Assembly (NCBI GenBank): GCA_947575275.1
Contig: CANPMS010000005.1
Span: forward strand, 1-64,000
Reading direction: 5' to 3'
DNA length: 64,000 nt
Source of the DNA: an uncultured Clostridium sp.
Lineage (GTDB): Bacteria > Bacillota > Clostridia > Lachnospirales > Lachnospiraceae
Shown: one piece after another, positions 19,582-28,587 of the stretch
How positions within the stretch are numbered: the first letter of the stretch is position 1
How the letters are laid out: each line of letters begins with the position of its first letter
Notes under the pieces: model-generated
The model's database searches: none
What the model saw: only the letters and a program-made list of their open reading frames with translations
Told to the model about the DNA's origin: nothing
Position numbers and translations under genes: made by a program

Positions 19582-20571
19582 TTAAGGCTGACTGTCTTCC
19601 ACCTCCTCCTTCGGACGCTTGTATCCGGGACCATAGCCCTCCGCCTCGGCAGCGAGAGCCTCGTACTCTCTGCGCTCTTTTCTGGCAGCCTCCCGCTGTG
19701 CCTGAAGACGGAGCCTTGTCTCCTCATCATCCTGTAAATGCAGGATTTCTTCCAGAACCTCACACGTCTCCGGTGTATTATGTATCATTTCATCTCTTGA
19801 TTCCCCTGACACATACCCGGCAAAAATTTTTCCGAAATAGAACTGAGGATTATCTGCATAATAATCCGGAATTTCCAGTATATTTCTCAGGGCAGGAAAA
19901 TCGTTCCACAATTTTTTCATCCGTTCATCCCCGCTTTGATAGCACCCTGCACGGTACCCCACATACTCCCCAAATCCCTGGAGCACTGCATCAGCATCTG
20001 TGAATTTCACCTTTTTATAATGAGTGTCCACGCTGTGGCGGACATAATAAATTCCCATATCCGTTGCAGGAGCTGCAAAATAACTCTTTTTCTTGTAAAA
20101 CATCAGCTCCCAGCCATCCTTCACAAAGCAGGCAATCCAGCTTCTGGGTATCTCATAAAGATAATCCGTAATCAGATCACGATCCTCTGAAGTGGGGTTT
20201 TGTTTTCCGATGACACGAATATCATGGTCTCTGTCCTCCTGCCCGTCTCCGTTAAAATATTTCAATCCCACATACTGATTCCACGCCATATGGCCATTCA
20301 CAAAAAAATAATAGCGTCTGTCATCAATTCCCTGATAGCCACCGTCTGTCATCCGACCTTCGGAGTTAAACCAGTACCATTCGCCCTCATAGTTCAGCCA
20401 GCCCTTATGTACATTTTCGTTTTTATCATAATAATACCAGCAATGGCTTTTCTGGCTGTAATACCAGTCTGCGCCGCCGCTTCCTGGTGCATCCATGGCA
20501 AATGCAGATTCACACATCATACAAACTGCCGCTGCTGCCAGAGCAATCGGCAGCATTCTGTATCTTTTCAC
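19582..20571 (-). CDS. Secreted cell-wall-binding protein with degenerate lethal-factor-like domain
   Basis: The 329-residue protein has a signal peptide (1-25, ending SAFA), choline-binding-type repeats at about 35-105 (GWLNYEGEWYWFNSEG, YYFFVNGHMAWNQY), a globular domain at about 120-280 and a charged, coiled-coil-like tail rich in E, R and K. The globular domain resembles by eye the ATLF/Pro-Pro endopeptidase group of zinc proteases (YLYEIPRSWIACFVKDGWEL, then a helix where HEFGH is expected). Here that helix reads QGFGEY at 198-203, so both zinc histidines and the glutamate are absent and it is unlikely to be a protease. It may be a binding protein. The domain match needs a structure search. 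Confidence 0.7.
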   Translation of the reverse strand: MKRYRMLPIALAAAAVCMMCESAFAMDAPGSGGADWYYSQKSHCWYYYDKNENVHKGWLNYEGEWYWFNSEGRMTDGGYQGIDDRRYYFFVNGHMAWNQYVGLKYFNGDGQEDRDHDIRVIGKQNPTSEDRDLITDYLYEIPRSWIACFVKDGWELMFYKKKSYFAAPATDMGIYYVRHSVDTHYKKVKFTDADAVLQGFGEYVGYRAGCYQSGDERMKKLWNDFPALRNILEIPDYYADNPQFYFGKIFAGYVSGESRDEMIHNTPETCEVLEEILHLQDDEETRLRLQAQREAARKERREYEALAAEAEGYGPGYKRPKEEVEDSQP

Positions 20572-20605
20572 GGAGCTCCACTCCTCCTTACAGGGTACAC
20601 ATACG

Positions 20606-20647
20606 GATTCAAAAACAGAGTCCCGCTTGCGGAACTCTCTGTTTTTA
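20606..20647 (-). terminator. Terminator of rnpB
   Basis: AAAACAGAG and CTCTGTTTT arms, with an inner TCCGC/GCGGA stem, form a strong hairpin ending in TTTTT on the minus strand, just past the RNase P RNA 3' end. Confidence 0.8.
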
Positions 20648-20651
20648 TCAC

Positions 20652-21001
20652 ATGAGCAAAACGATAAGCCGGGTTATGTCGTTGGATGGCCATCTATCTA
20701 GACCAGACGTCACCGTCTGGTTCAAGCGACCTACCCGAAAGCAGGCGGGCCGCCTTGCGCTTTCTGTTCGGTCTTGCTTCGAGTGGGGTTTACATATGCC
20801 CCGCCTGTTACCAGGCGGGCGGTAGTCTCTTACACTGCCCTTCCACCCTTACCGGTTGGAAAACCGGCGGTATATTTCTGTTGCACTGTCCCTGGAGTCG
20901 CCTCCGCCAGACGTTATCTGGCACCCTGCCCTGTGAAGCCCGGACTTTCCTCTCCCGCAGCCTTTCGGCAGACGCGGCAGCGGCCATCTGTCTTACTCAA
21001 A
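20652..21001 (-). ncRNA. rnpB: RNase P RNA
   Basis: The minus strand carries the conserved 5' core GAGGAAAGTCCGGGC near 20938-20955 and ends AACCCGGCTTATCG near 20660, the invariant P4 and 3' segments. The ends TGAGTAA and TTGCTCA pair to form P1, giving about 350 nt, a normal size. It is the catalytic RNA that matures tRNA 5' ends. Promoter (21014-21042) and terminator (20606-20647) fit a separate transcript. Confidence 0.95.
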
Positions 21002-21013
21002 GATTTGTTATAT

Positions 21014-21042
21014 ATCGTATCATCCTTTCATAGAGCTGTCAA
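21014..21042 (-). promoter_or_regulatory. Promoter of rnpB
   Basis: TTGACA (21042-21037) and TACGAT (21019-21014) with a 17-base spacer on the minus strand predict a start near 21006, which matches the RNA 5' end deduced from P1. Confidence 0.75.
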
Positions 21043-21060
21043 CTTACAGCTTTCTTAATG

Positions 21061-22716
21061 TCACACCTTAAAGCAGCTTCCACCGATAAACTCACGCAGA
21101 ATCGAATTCTTCGGAATATCCTCACTGCTGACCCCCAGAAAATAATCGAGGAATTTTAACAGACGCTTCGCCTCCAGATACTCTTCACTGTCCCGGGGTA
21201 CAGAGAACAGAACCGGCTCCGCATACTGCTTTAGCACTGCCAGCTCATAGACCAGAGCCGAGTTGAACATCACGTCAGCGTCCTCTTGGAACGGAAAGAT
21301 ATTCTCCTCCTCACCCCTTCTCACACTGGGCCACATACGGATGGTATCCTGCGCCGATGCACCTCTGGTTCTGGAATCCCGCACGATACGGCGGATCATC
21401 CTGCCGTCGGCAGTTGGAATCCGGTTGTGTTCATCAATATTCAGCTGGGTGAGGGCGCTAATATAGATTTTGTATTTATTCTCCCGGGGAAGACGATTGG
21501 ACATCGCCTCATTCAGACAATGGATTCCCTCAATCACCAGAATATCGTCCTCCCTCAACTGCAGCATATTCCCCCGGTACTCCCGCTCTCCAGCCACAAA
21601 ATTATAGGTTGGAAGCTCCACACGTCTGCCCGCCAGCAAATCTGTCATATTCTCGTTAAACAGTGCCACATCCAGGCATTCCAGCGCCTCATAATTGTAG
21701 TTGCCATTCTCATCCCGGGGACTGTCCACACGATTCACAAAATAATTGTCCACTGCAATTGGATGGGGCGTAAGGCCCTTGGCACGAAGCTGGATGGACA
21801 AACGGTGAGAAAAGGTGGTTTTTCCAGAGGAGGAAGGTCCTGCAATCATAACGATCTTTTTATCCTTCCTGGCGGCGATCATTTCCGCTATATCGCCCAT
21901 CTTCTTTTCCATCAGAGCCTCCTGCACCAAAATCAGCTGGTTCATCTCTCCACGGCTGATTTTCTCATTCAGAGCCCCCACGGTGGGCACCTGCATTTCC
22001 TTTCCCCAGTTTTCCGCCTCATCAAGCACGCCAAACAGCTTTTTTCTTATCACAAAGCCCGGCACACGATTGGGATTCTCAGTTTCCGGCAAAAGCAGCA
22101 TAAACCCATGCTCATACAGAACCAGATCATAATACTTAATAAACTCGGTACTCTGAACCATATAGCCGTAATAGTAGTCCTCAAAACCGCCGATACTGTA
22201 CAAATTCACCTGTGAAACGCGCCGGAACTGAAACAGCTTCTCCTTGTCATACATTCTATGTTTTCTGAACAGCTCAATCGCCTCGTCTGTACTCACATTC
22301 CGCTTCATAATCGGAAGGCACGCCCCCACATATTCCGCCATTTTCGCCTTAATCTGATCCACCAGCTCCTGTGTCCGATCAAAATCCCCCTCGGCCTGAA
22401 TAAACAGTCCGCTTCCGATAGAAAATTGCACACACACCTTCGTAAGGTTCTCCGCACCGACCACCTCATAAAATGCTTTCAGCATTACCAAAATTGCACT
22501 GCGGCGGTAAGCTTCCCTTCCAGGTCTGTCCTTTGCAGTCAGAAAAATAACCTCTGTACCTTCACGGATCTTCTTATGAAGCTCCTGAAGCTTTCCGTTC
22601 ACTCTGGCAAGCAGGATGTCACAGGGAAAACGATCCCTGAACTCTGAAGCCACATCCTTTAAAAGGGTGCCCTCCTTATACGCTCTTGGCTCCCCCTCAA
22701 CGGTCAAATGAATCAT
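21061..22716 (-). CDS. TGS-domain nucleoside (uridine-type) kinase
   Basis: A 551-residue protein with an N-terminal TGS domain (about 1-65), a threonyl-tRNA-synthetase-like second domain and a C-terminal phosphoribulokinase/uridine kinase domain with Walker A MIAGPSSSGKTTFSHRL near residue 290 and VIEGIHCLN. Relatives are annotated as nucleoside kinases; the TGS part suggests nucleotide or RNA binding. GAAGGAGGAAGT precedes the ATG. It follows nif3 by ten bases, as in many Clostridia. Confidence 0.88.
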   Translation of the reverse strand: MIHLTVEGEPRAYKEGTLLKDVASEFRDRFPCDILLARVNGKLQELHKKIREGTEVIFLTAKDRPGREAYRRSAILVMLKAFYEVVGAENLTKVCVQFSIGSGLFIQAEGDFDRTQELVDQIKAKMAEYVGACLPIMKRNVSTDEAIELFRKHRMYDKEKLFQFRRVSQVNLYSIGGFEDYYYGYMVQSTEFIKYYDLVLYEHGFMLLLPETENPNRVPGFVIRKKLFGVLDEAENWGKEMQVPTVGALNEKISRGEMNQLILVQEALMEKKMGDIAEMIAARKDKKIVMIAGPSSSGKTTFSHRLSIQLRAKGLTPHPIAVDNYFVNRVDSPRDENGNYNYEALECLDVALFNENMTDLLAGRRVELPTYNFVAGEREYRGNMLQLREDDILVIEGIHCLNEAMSNRLPRENKYKIYISALTQLNIDEHNRIPTADGRMIRRIVRDSRTRGASAQDTIRMWPSVRRGEEENIFPFQEDADVMFNSALVYELAVLKQYAEPVLFSVPRDSEEYLEAKRLLKFLDYFLGVSSEDIPKNSILREFIGGSCFKV

Positions 22717-22726
22717 ACTTCCTCCT

Positions 22727-23524
22727 TCAGCAGATAACCTTCGTTGGGAACACCTCCATCGCCGTCACAATTTCAAGTCCTCCGCATTGCTCTCTAAGAT
22801 AATGCTTCATAAACGGAATAAAAATGTGCTCCAGTCCGTAATGCCCTGCATCAATTACAGCCATGTGGTTCGCCGCTGCGTCAATTCCATGGTGATGTCC
22901 AATATCACCTGTAATCAAAACCTCTGCATGTCTGTCAATAGCTTTAAAAATCATGCTGCCGCCTGACCCGGGTGAAACGGCAACCCGCCTCACCGGTCCT
23001 GTCACTTCGTCCGCGCCATATATGACAGCAAAAGGAAGACCAAACAGCTCCTTCACCCCCTGAGCCAGTTTCTCCAGACCCATCGGCTCAGGCAGGCTGC
23101 CCACCTTCCCGATTCCGATTGGCACACCGGCCGCCTCCCCTGTCACCTCCAAAGGCTCTCCATCCTTCAGCCCCAATATATCCGCGGCAAGATCCCCCAT
23201 ACAGCCGGGAGCAGCGTCAAAATTGGTGTGCATGGCAAAACAGCATATATCTGCCTGAATTAAGTCTACGACCCGGCGGCTGATAAAATTCTCATCATTC
23301 ACCTGTTTTAAAGGTTTAAAAATCAGGGGATGATGAGTCAAAAGAAAATCTGCCTTTTCCTCCACAGCCTGCCTCACTACCTGCTCCGTCACATCCAAAG
23401 CAATCATCACACGCTTTATTTCTTTTGCGCTTCGCCCTGTTAAAAGTCCGGGATTATCCCAGTCACAGGCATATTCCTGGGGCGCAAGCCTGTTAAGTAT
23501 TTCAATCAGTTCCCTGCATTGCAT
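22727..23524 (-). CDS. Nif3-like dinuclear metal centre protein
   Basis: The 265-residue protein has the family's metal ligands in FLLTHHPLIF (near 80) and CFAMHTNFDAAPGG-like CFAMHTNFDA, and a late GHYGLEHIF. It is the short form, lacking the central PII-like insert of Bacillus YqfO. These are widely conserved hexameric proteins annotated as GTP cyclohydrolase I type 2 homologues, but activity is uncertain. AGGAGG precedes the ATG and the gene overlaps trmK by 23 bases. Confidence 0.92.
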   Translation of the reverse strand: MQCRELIEILNRLAPQEYACDWDNPGLLTGRSAKEIKRVMIALDVTEQVVRQAVEEKADFLLTHHPLIFKPLKQVNDENFISRRVVDLIQADICCFAMHTNFDAAPGCMGDLAADILGLKDGEPLEVTGEAAGVPIGIGKVGSLPEPMGLEKLAQGVKELFGLPFAVIYGADEVTGPVRRVAVSPGSGGSMIFKAIDRHAEVLITGDIGHHHGIDAAANHMAVIDAGHYGLEHIFIPFMKHYLREQCGGLEIVTAMEVFPTKVIC

Positions 23525-24245
23525 GGTAAGCCTCCTTTGCCTGACGAATCTCCTCTTTAAGCAATTCTAAACGGTTGCGGGCGCTTTCTGTATCTACACA
23601 GGAAAGCTGCCAAAAAAGCGCTTCTCCCTGAGACAATTCCTGATGGAGAAATTTTTTCAGTACAGGTGAGCGGCTTCGGATCAAAACATCCCCGTACCGG
23701 TACTGGTATTCCTCTCCATACTCCATCTTGCCAGGCTTCGCTGTCATTACCACATAATATTTGCCGTCTTCCTCCACCATCACCTCATCAGAGATCAGCA
23801 GTCCCAGTGTCTCCAGCCCATGACGAAACAGAGAAAGCTCAGACTGGGGCGATAAAATATAATGGCGTATCTGTCCATGCAGATGCGCCCCTTCCCGCAG
23901 GATTTTAAGCATCAGTTCCCCGCCCATCCCGGCAATAATAACCGTGTCTGCCTCACCCGGCTTCAGGACTGACAGACCATCGCCAAGACGTGTCTCAATC
24001 TGCGCCTCCATGCCATGCTGAAGTATATGCTCCCTGGCTCTCTCAAGCGGTCCCTGGCGCACATCCATGGCAATGGCGCGGCAAGCCGCCCCCTGCTCCA
24101 CCAGACGAATGGGCACAAAGCCATGGTCTGTGCCCACATCTGCCACACAGCGGTTTTGAGACACAGCTTCGCTCCCATCCTCATAGCTATTTATCGCCTT
24201 CGCTGCCTGAAATATAATAGTTTCCAGCCTGTCCGACAATTTCAT
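23502..24245 (-). CDS. trmK: tRNA (adenine22-N1)-methyltransferase
   Basis: About 247 residues with a class I SAM-binding fold (VADVGTDHGFVPIRLV, AIAMDVRQGPLERA, VIIAGMGGELM, ILSPQSE). It methylates A22 in some bacterial tRNAs. ATG at 24245 was chosen because the protein then begins MKLSDRLETI and AAGGATGG lies eight bases upstream; a TTG 24 bases earlier overlaps rpoD more. Its rpoD-trmK-nif3 order is standard in Firmicutes. Confidence 0.92.
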   Translation of the reverse strand: MKLSDRLETIIFQAAKAINSYEDGSEAVSQNRCVADVGTDHGFVPIRLVEQGAACRAIAMDVRQGPLERAREHILQHGMEAQIETRLGDGLSVLKPGEADTVIIAGMGGELMLKILREGAHLHGQIRHYILSPQSELSLFRHGLETLGLLISDEVMVEEDGKYYVVMTAKPGKMEYGEEYQYRYGDVLIRSRSPVLKKFLHQELSQGEALFWQLSCVDTESARNRLELLKEEIRQAKEAYHAMQGTD

Positions 24246-24261
24246 CTTTTGTCCATCCTTT

Positions 24262-25380
24262 TTAATCAAGATAATCTTTCAATTTCTTGCTCCGGCTGGG
24301 ATGACGCAGTTTGCGGAGCGCTTTCGCCTCAATCTGGCGGATTCTCTCTCTGGTCACCTGGAATACCTTTCCCACCTCCTCCAGGGTTCTGGGTCTTCCG
24401 TCATCCAGCCCAAACCGCAGGCGAAGCACCTGCTGCTCCCGCTCGGTAAGCGTCTCCAACGTTTCCATCAACTGCTCATGCAGCAGCGTAAAGGTGGCCT
24501 GATCCATGGGCACTGCCATGTTCTCATCCTGGATAAAATCACCCAGATGGCTGTCCTCCTCCTCACCAATCGGTGTTTCCAGAGATACCGGATCCTGGGC
24601 AATCTTTCTGATTTCCCGCACCCGCTCCACCGGAAGCTCCATCTGCTCTGCAATCTCCTCTGCCGTAGGTTCACGTCCCAAATCCTGGACAAGCTGCCTG
24701 GAGGTGCGGATTAACCGATTAATCGTCTCCACCATATGGACCGGAATACGAATCGTCCGCGCCTGATCTGCGATGGATCGGGTAATTGCCTGGCGAATCC
24801 ACCAGGTAGCGTAAGTGGAAAATTTATAACCTTTGCGGTAGTCAAATTTCTCCACCGCCTTAATAAGCCCCAGGTTTCCCTCCTGAATCAAATCAAGAAA
24901 CTGCATTCCGCGTCCCACATAACGCTTTGCAATGCTGACCACCAGCCTTAAGTTGGCCTCCGCAAGACGCTTCTTTGCATCTGCATCGCCAAGCTCCATC
25001 TGCTTCGCAAGCTCAATCTCCTCCTCCATGGAGAGCAGCGGTATCTTTCCGATTTCTTTCAGGTACATGCGAACCGGATCCTCAACACCTACCCCGTCAG
25101 GAATTGACAAATCGATCTGCTCCATATCGATTGCCTCTTCCTCGCCCATATCCTCTTCCAGAAACAGCTCCGGATCAATGTCATCGTCCTCCTCAAGGCG
25201 CAGAACGTCCACATGATTGTTATCCAGAAAATCATAAATCCTGTCCAGCTTATCCGGGTCAAGAAGTTCTCCCCGGAAAAATTCAAGAATTTCCCGGTTC
25301 TCCATCACGTTCTTTTTCTTTTTTGCCTCTTCCAGAAGCAGAATAAGCTTGTCGTCAAATGTCTGGTTTTGCTCCTCCAT
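24262..25380 (-). CDS. rpoD: Primary RNA polymerase sigma factor (sigma-A/RpoD)
   Basis: About 372 residues with all regions: 1.1-like acidic N-terminus, region 1.2 ([11 protein letters not shown]), 2.1-2.4 ([36 protein letters not shown]), 3 and 4 ([35 protein letters not shown]). It directs most transcription and fits the many TTGACA/TATAAT promoters seen here. ATG at 25380 was preferred to a GTG six bases earlier because of GGAG nine bases upstream. It lies 20-odd bases behind dnaG, the classical macromolecular synthesis arrangement. Confidence 0.97.
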   Translation of the reverse strand: MEEQNQTFDDKLILLLEEAKKKKNVMENREILEFFRGELLDPDKLDRIYDFLDNNHVDVLRLEEDDDIDPELFLEEDMGEEEAIDMEQIDLSIPDGVGVEDPVRMYLKEIGKIPLLSMEEEIELAKQMELGDADAKKRLAEANLRLVVSIAKRYVGRGMQFLDLIQEGNLGLIKAVEKFDYRKGYKFSTYATWWIRQAITRSIADQARTIRIPVHMVETINRLIRTSRQLVQDLGREPTAEEIAEQMELPVERVREIRKIAQDPVSLETPIGEEEDSHLGDFIQDENMAVPMDQATFTLLHEQLMETLETLTEREQQVLRLRFGLDDGRPRTLEEVGKVFQVTRERIRQIEAKALRKLRHPSRSKKLKDYLD

Positions 25381-25405
25381 ATCCACCCGCTCCTTTCCGG
25401 TTCAG

Positions 25406-27181
25406 CTAATCAATCGTAATCCGAAGTGTTTTCAATTCTGCCTGCTCCTTGATAATCTGCTGCAACTTTTCAATATCCGCAGCTCCTCTGCTGGCTTCAT
25501 CCAGGCTGTTTTTACGAATTCGCAGCACCGTCTCTGAAAACGCCTTCTTTTGCTCCTCATTATTTAGAGATTCCTTTAAATCAGCGTTAAACAACGCTGC
25601 CACCTCTTTGTATTGTTCTTCATCGTTGATAAAATGATTCAAGATTCCAGCAGGATTTAAATTTCCATTTTTATATCCTTCAAATACCATTTCTGCCACC
25701 TGATGGTAAAGCGGCTCCTTAAAATCATCGGCACTTATAATGCCCGCAATTTTTTCAAACAGCTCCGGACGCTCAATCAGCCAGGTCAGAAGCAGACGTT
25801 GAGAGCGGCGTATCCCATCATCCTTCTCTTTCTTCTTTCTCGCCTCATACGGCTCACCATACTGACGCCCCTGTATCTTTGGCGGCTTACCGCCTAAGCG
25901 GATGCTGATACGGCTCACCAGCTTTTTCAAGTCTTCGTAGGAAATAAAGTGAGCCTGTGCCACAGCATGGATATAATTATCACGCTCCAAAGCCTCGGGA
26001 AATTCCAAAAGTTTTTCCGCAACCGCATTATAAAATTTCGTTTTCTGCTCCGGGTCGTCCAGCCTGTAACTCCCCTTTAACACATCCACCTCAAACAGAA
26101 AGCTGTTCTGCGCCTGAGCAATCCGCTCCCGGAATGCCTCAGGGCCCAGATTCTTTATAAACTCATCTGGATCCTTATAAGGTTTTAAATTCAGAACACG
26201 GGTGGAAATACCTGCCTCCTTCAAAATCGGAATTGCCCGGAGCGCTGCCTGAACGCCCGCGCCGTCACTGTCATAGGTGAGGACTACCGTTTCCGTATAA
26301 CGCTTTAGAAGCAGCGCATGCTGTCTGGTAAATGCTGTGCCAAGAGATGCCACGGTATTTGTAAAGCCCGCCTGCTGCATGGCAATCACATCCATATATC
26401 CCTCACACGCCAGCATATATTTTTCACGGCTTGTCCGGGCGTAATTTAATCCATACAAATTCCTGCTTTTGTCAAAAACAGCCGTTTCCGGAGAATTCAG
26501 GTATTTGGGCTCACCATCCCCCATAACACGGCCTCCAAAGCCAATAACCCGGTTGTTCACATCCATAATCGGGAACATGACACGGTTCCAGAATCTGTCA
26601 CGTCCGCCTCTCTCCTCCACCACCGCAAGTCCGCTGTCTTTCAACACACCGTCTTCATACCCTTTCGAGCGCAAATACCGGTACAGGTCATCACTGACCT
26701 TATTGGCGAATCCAAGACCAAACCGGCGTATCGTCTCATCATTCAACCCACGCTTCTTAAAATAGTCATATCCGATTTTTCCCTGTGGCTGATAAAGCTG
26801 ATGATAGAAGTAGCCGGCAGCCAGTTTATTGATTTCCAAAAGTGTGGAACGCCTGTCCGCCTTTGCTCGCTCTTCCCTGGAATACTCCACTTCCGGCAGA
26901 TTGACGCCGGAGCGGTCTGCAAGGGTTTTAAGCGCCTCAGGAAACGTAAAATTCTCGTACTCCATCACAAAAGTAATCACGTTTCCTCCAGCCCCGCAGC
27001 CAAAACAATAATACATCTGCTTCTGCGGCGACACGGAAAAGGAAGGAGAATTCTCATTGTGAAAAGGGCATAGACCAAAATAGTTTGCTCCTCTTTTCTG
27101 AATCTTCACATATCCCGAAATCACATCCACAATGTCATTCCTTGTCCGCACTTCTTCTATGACTTCCTCCGGATAATACAT
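25406..27181 (-). CDS. dnaG: DNA primase
   Basis: A 591-residue primase with the N-terminal zinc finger (GLCPFHNENSPSF, YYCFGCGAGG, about 35-65), the catalytic RNA polymerase core with Toprim motif (LACEGYMDVIAMQQAG, VLTYDSDGAG) and a C-terminal helicase-binding domain. It makes Okazaki primers. GGAGAAG precedes the ATG. Order dgt-dnaG-rpoD on one strand is typical for the class. Confidence 0.96.
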   Translation of the reverse strand: MYYPEEVIEEVRTRNDIVDVISGYVKIQKRGANYFGLCPFHNENSPSFSVSPQKQMYYCFGCGAGGNVITFVMEYENFTFPEALKTLADRSGVNLPEVEYSREERAKADRRSTLLEINKLAAGYFYHQLYQPQGKIGYDYFKKRGLNDETIRRFGLGFANKVSDDLYRYLRSKGYEDGVLKDSGLAVVEERGGRDRFWNRVMFPIMDVNNRVIGFGGRVMGDGEPKYLNSPETAVFDKSRNLYGLNYARTSREKYMLACEGYMDVIAMQQAGFTNTVASLGTAFTRQHALLLKRYTETVVLTYDSDGAGVQAALRAIPILKEAGISTRVLNLKPYKDPDEFIKNLGPEAFRERIAQAQNSFLFEVDVLKGSYRLDDPEQKTKFYNAVAEKLLEFPEALERDNYIHAVAQAHFISYEDLKKLVSRISIRLGGKPPKIQGRQYGEPYEARKKKEKDDGIRRSQRLLLTWLIERPELFEKIAGIISADDFKEPLYHQVAEMVFEGYKNGNLNPAGILNHFINDEEQYKEVAALFNADLKESLNNEEQKKAFSETVLRIRKNSLDEASRGAADIEKLQQIIKEQAELKTLRITID

Positions 27182-27200
27182 GAACTTCTCCTTTCTCCTT

Positions 27201-28211
27201 CTACATTACCTTCCACGCTTTTGGCACAAACAGCGCCTCAAACGTATCAATGGCGTAGCTGTCACTCATACCTGCAATATAATCACAAACCACCCGCTCT
27301 CTCTCCTCCTGTTTTTCCTCCATCATATGCAGATATTCCCCAGGCAGCTCCGTCACATGCTCCAAATAGTAATTATAAAGGAACACAATAAGCTGCTGTG
27401 CTCGTCCTTCTTCCGCCTTAGGTATCTTGTTCGTATACACATTCTTAAACAGCCAGGCACGCAGATCCCGCATTGCCTCCTCCATACCGGGAGACATCAC
27501 AATATTGGGCTGATCCATGCTCTGCAGAATAATATCATGGATCATATTATCAAGCCGTTCCCGGACACTGTGCCCCAAAACATTGGTATATTCACTGGGC
27601 AGTTCTTCCTCACAGAAGATCTCTGCCCGGATTGCATCATCAATATCGTGGTTTATGTAGGCAATCTTGTCCGACAGACGCACTACGCAGCCTTCCAGCG
27701 TTGAGGGATGGCCGCTGGTACGGTGATTTAAAATCCCGTCCCGGACCTCGCGTGTCAAATTTAGACCTCTGCCGCCTTTCTCCAGCACCTCGACCACGCG
27801 CACACTTTGTTTATAATGTGAGAAACCATAGGGGCATAGTTTATTTAAAATCCGTTCACCGGAGTGTCCAAAGGGTGTATGACCCAAATCATGACCCAGG
27901 GCAATCGCCTCCGTCAGATCCTCATTGAGCCTTAAAGAACGGGAAATTGTCCTGGCAATCTGCGCCACCTCAAGTGTGTGAGTCAGCCGTGTCCGGTAGT
28001 GATCACCCTCCGGGGCAAGAAATACCTGGGTCTTGTGCTTCAGTCTTCGGAAGGATTTACAGTGCAGAATCCTGTCACGATCCCGCTGATACTCCGGGCG
28101 AATATCGCACAGCTCCTCCGCCACATCTCTTCCATCTGTATCGCGGCTCAGAGAAGCATAAGGACTTAAATATTCTGCCTCCCATGCTTCCCGCCTTTCT
28201 CTGATATTCAT
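27201..28211 (-). CDS. dgt: HD-domain deoxyguanosinetriphosphate triphosphohydrolase-like protein
   Basis: About 336 residues with the HD metal motif: RLTHTLEVAQIART gives the first histidine and GHDLGHTPFGHSGE the HD pair, with a late SDKIAYINHDIDDA aspartate. Such enzymes cleave dNTPs to nucleoside and triphosphate. ATG at 28211 was chosen since GGAGGGG lies five bases upstream. It is the first gene of the primase/sigma cluster and has a promoter at 28251-28256. Confidence 0.92.
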   Translation of the reverse strand: MNIRERREAWEAEYLSPYASLSRDTDGRDVAEELCDIRPEYQRDRDRILHCKSFRRLKHKTQVFLAPEGDHYRTRLTHTLEVAQIARTISRSLRLNEDLTEAIALGHDLGHTPFGHSGERILNKLCPYGFSHYKQSVRVVEVLEKGGRGLNLTREVRDGILNHRTSGHPSTLEGCVVRLSDKIAYINHDIDDAIRAEIFCEEELPSEYTNVLGHSVRERLDNMIHDIILQSMDQPNIVMSPGMEEAMRDLRAWLFKNVYTNKIPKAEEGRAQQLIVFLYNYYLEHVTELPGEYLHMMEEKQEERERVVCDYIAGMSDSYAIDTFEALFVPKAWKVM

Positions 28212-28248
28212 ATGCACCCCTCCTCTCCAGAAAAACTATATTCAGATA

Positions 28249-28280
28249 TAATTATATCATCTTTTCTGAATTTTTAACAC
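28249..28280 (-). promoter_or_regulatory. Extended -10 promoter before dgt
   Basis: TGATATAAT on the minus strand is an extended -10 box (TATAAT 28256-28251) with only a weak -35 (TGTTAA) 17 bases upstream. It lies about 40 bases before the dgt start. Confidence 0.5.
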
Positions 28281-28367
28281 TCCTTTTTCCCTGAGACGCC
28301 ACATACCCATCTTCCGAATGCCCATACCCCGGAGGGTTTTGATTTATAGGACGCAATTTTCTATAAA

Positions 28368-28393
28368 GAAAAAAGCAGGGAATCAATCCCTGC
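28368..28393 (-). terminator. Terminator of tRNA-Leu(CAG)
   Basis: GCAGGGA and TCCCTGC arms around a short loop are followed by TTTTTTC on the minus strand, just behind the tRNA gene. Confidence 0.85.
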
Positions 28394-28399
28394 CTGACG

Positions 28400-28483
28400 T
28401 GCAGAAGATGGGAGTCGAACCCACAAGGTATTGCTACCACACGGACCTGAACCGTGCGCGTCTGCCAATTCCGCCACTTCTGC
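28400..28483 (-). tRNA. tRNA-Leu (anticodon CAG)
   Basis: The minus strand folds as an 84-nt tRNA: acceptor arms GCAGAAG and CTTCTGC, anticodon loop TTCAGGT with anticodon CAG, long variable arm and GGTTCGACTCC T-arm. The class II variable arm fits leucine. The 3' CCA is not encoded. Confidence 0.95.
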
Positions 28484-28521
28484 AAACCATTGCCTCGGCA
28501 ATCTTCCGAGGCAACAAAGCT

Positions 28522-28550
28522 ATTATAGCGAATACCCTAAAATTTGTCAA
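28522..28550 (-). promoter_or_regulatory. Consensus promoter of tRNA-Leu(CAG)
   Basis: TTGACA (28550-28545) and TATAAT (28527-28522) have a 17-base spacer on the minus strand. A GCCTCGG/CCGAGGC hairpin lies between promoter and tRNA. Confidence 0.8.
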
Positions 28551-28587
28551 CTGCTTTTTATCTGTTTTAATCTTTTTAATGTGGAAT

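Noticed and set aside
28252-28485. 77-codon minus-strand ORF
   Set aside because: It is the translation of the tRNA-Leu(CAG) gene and its terminator.
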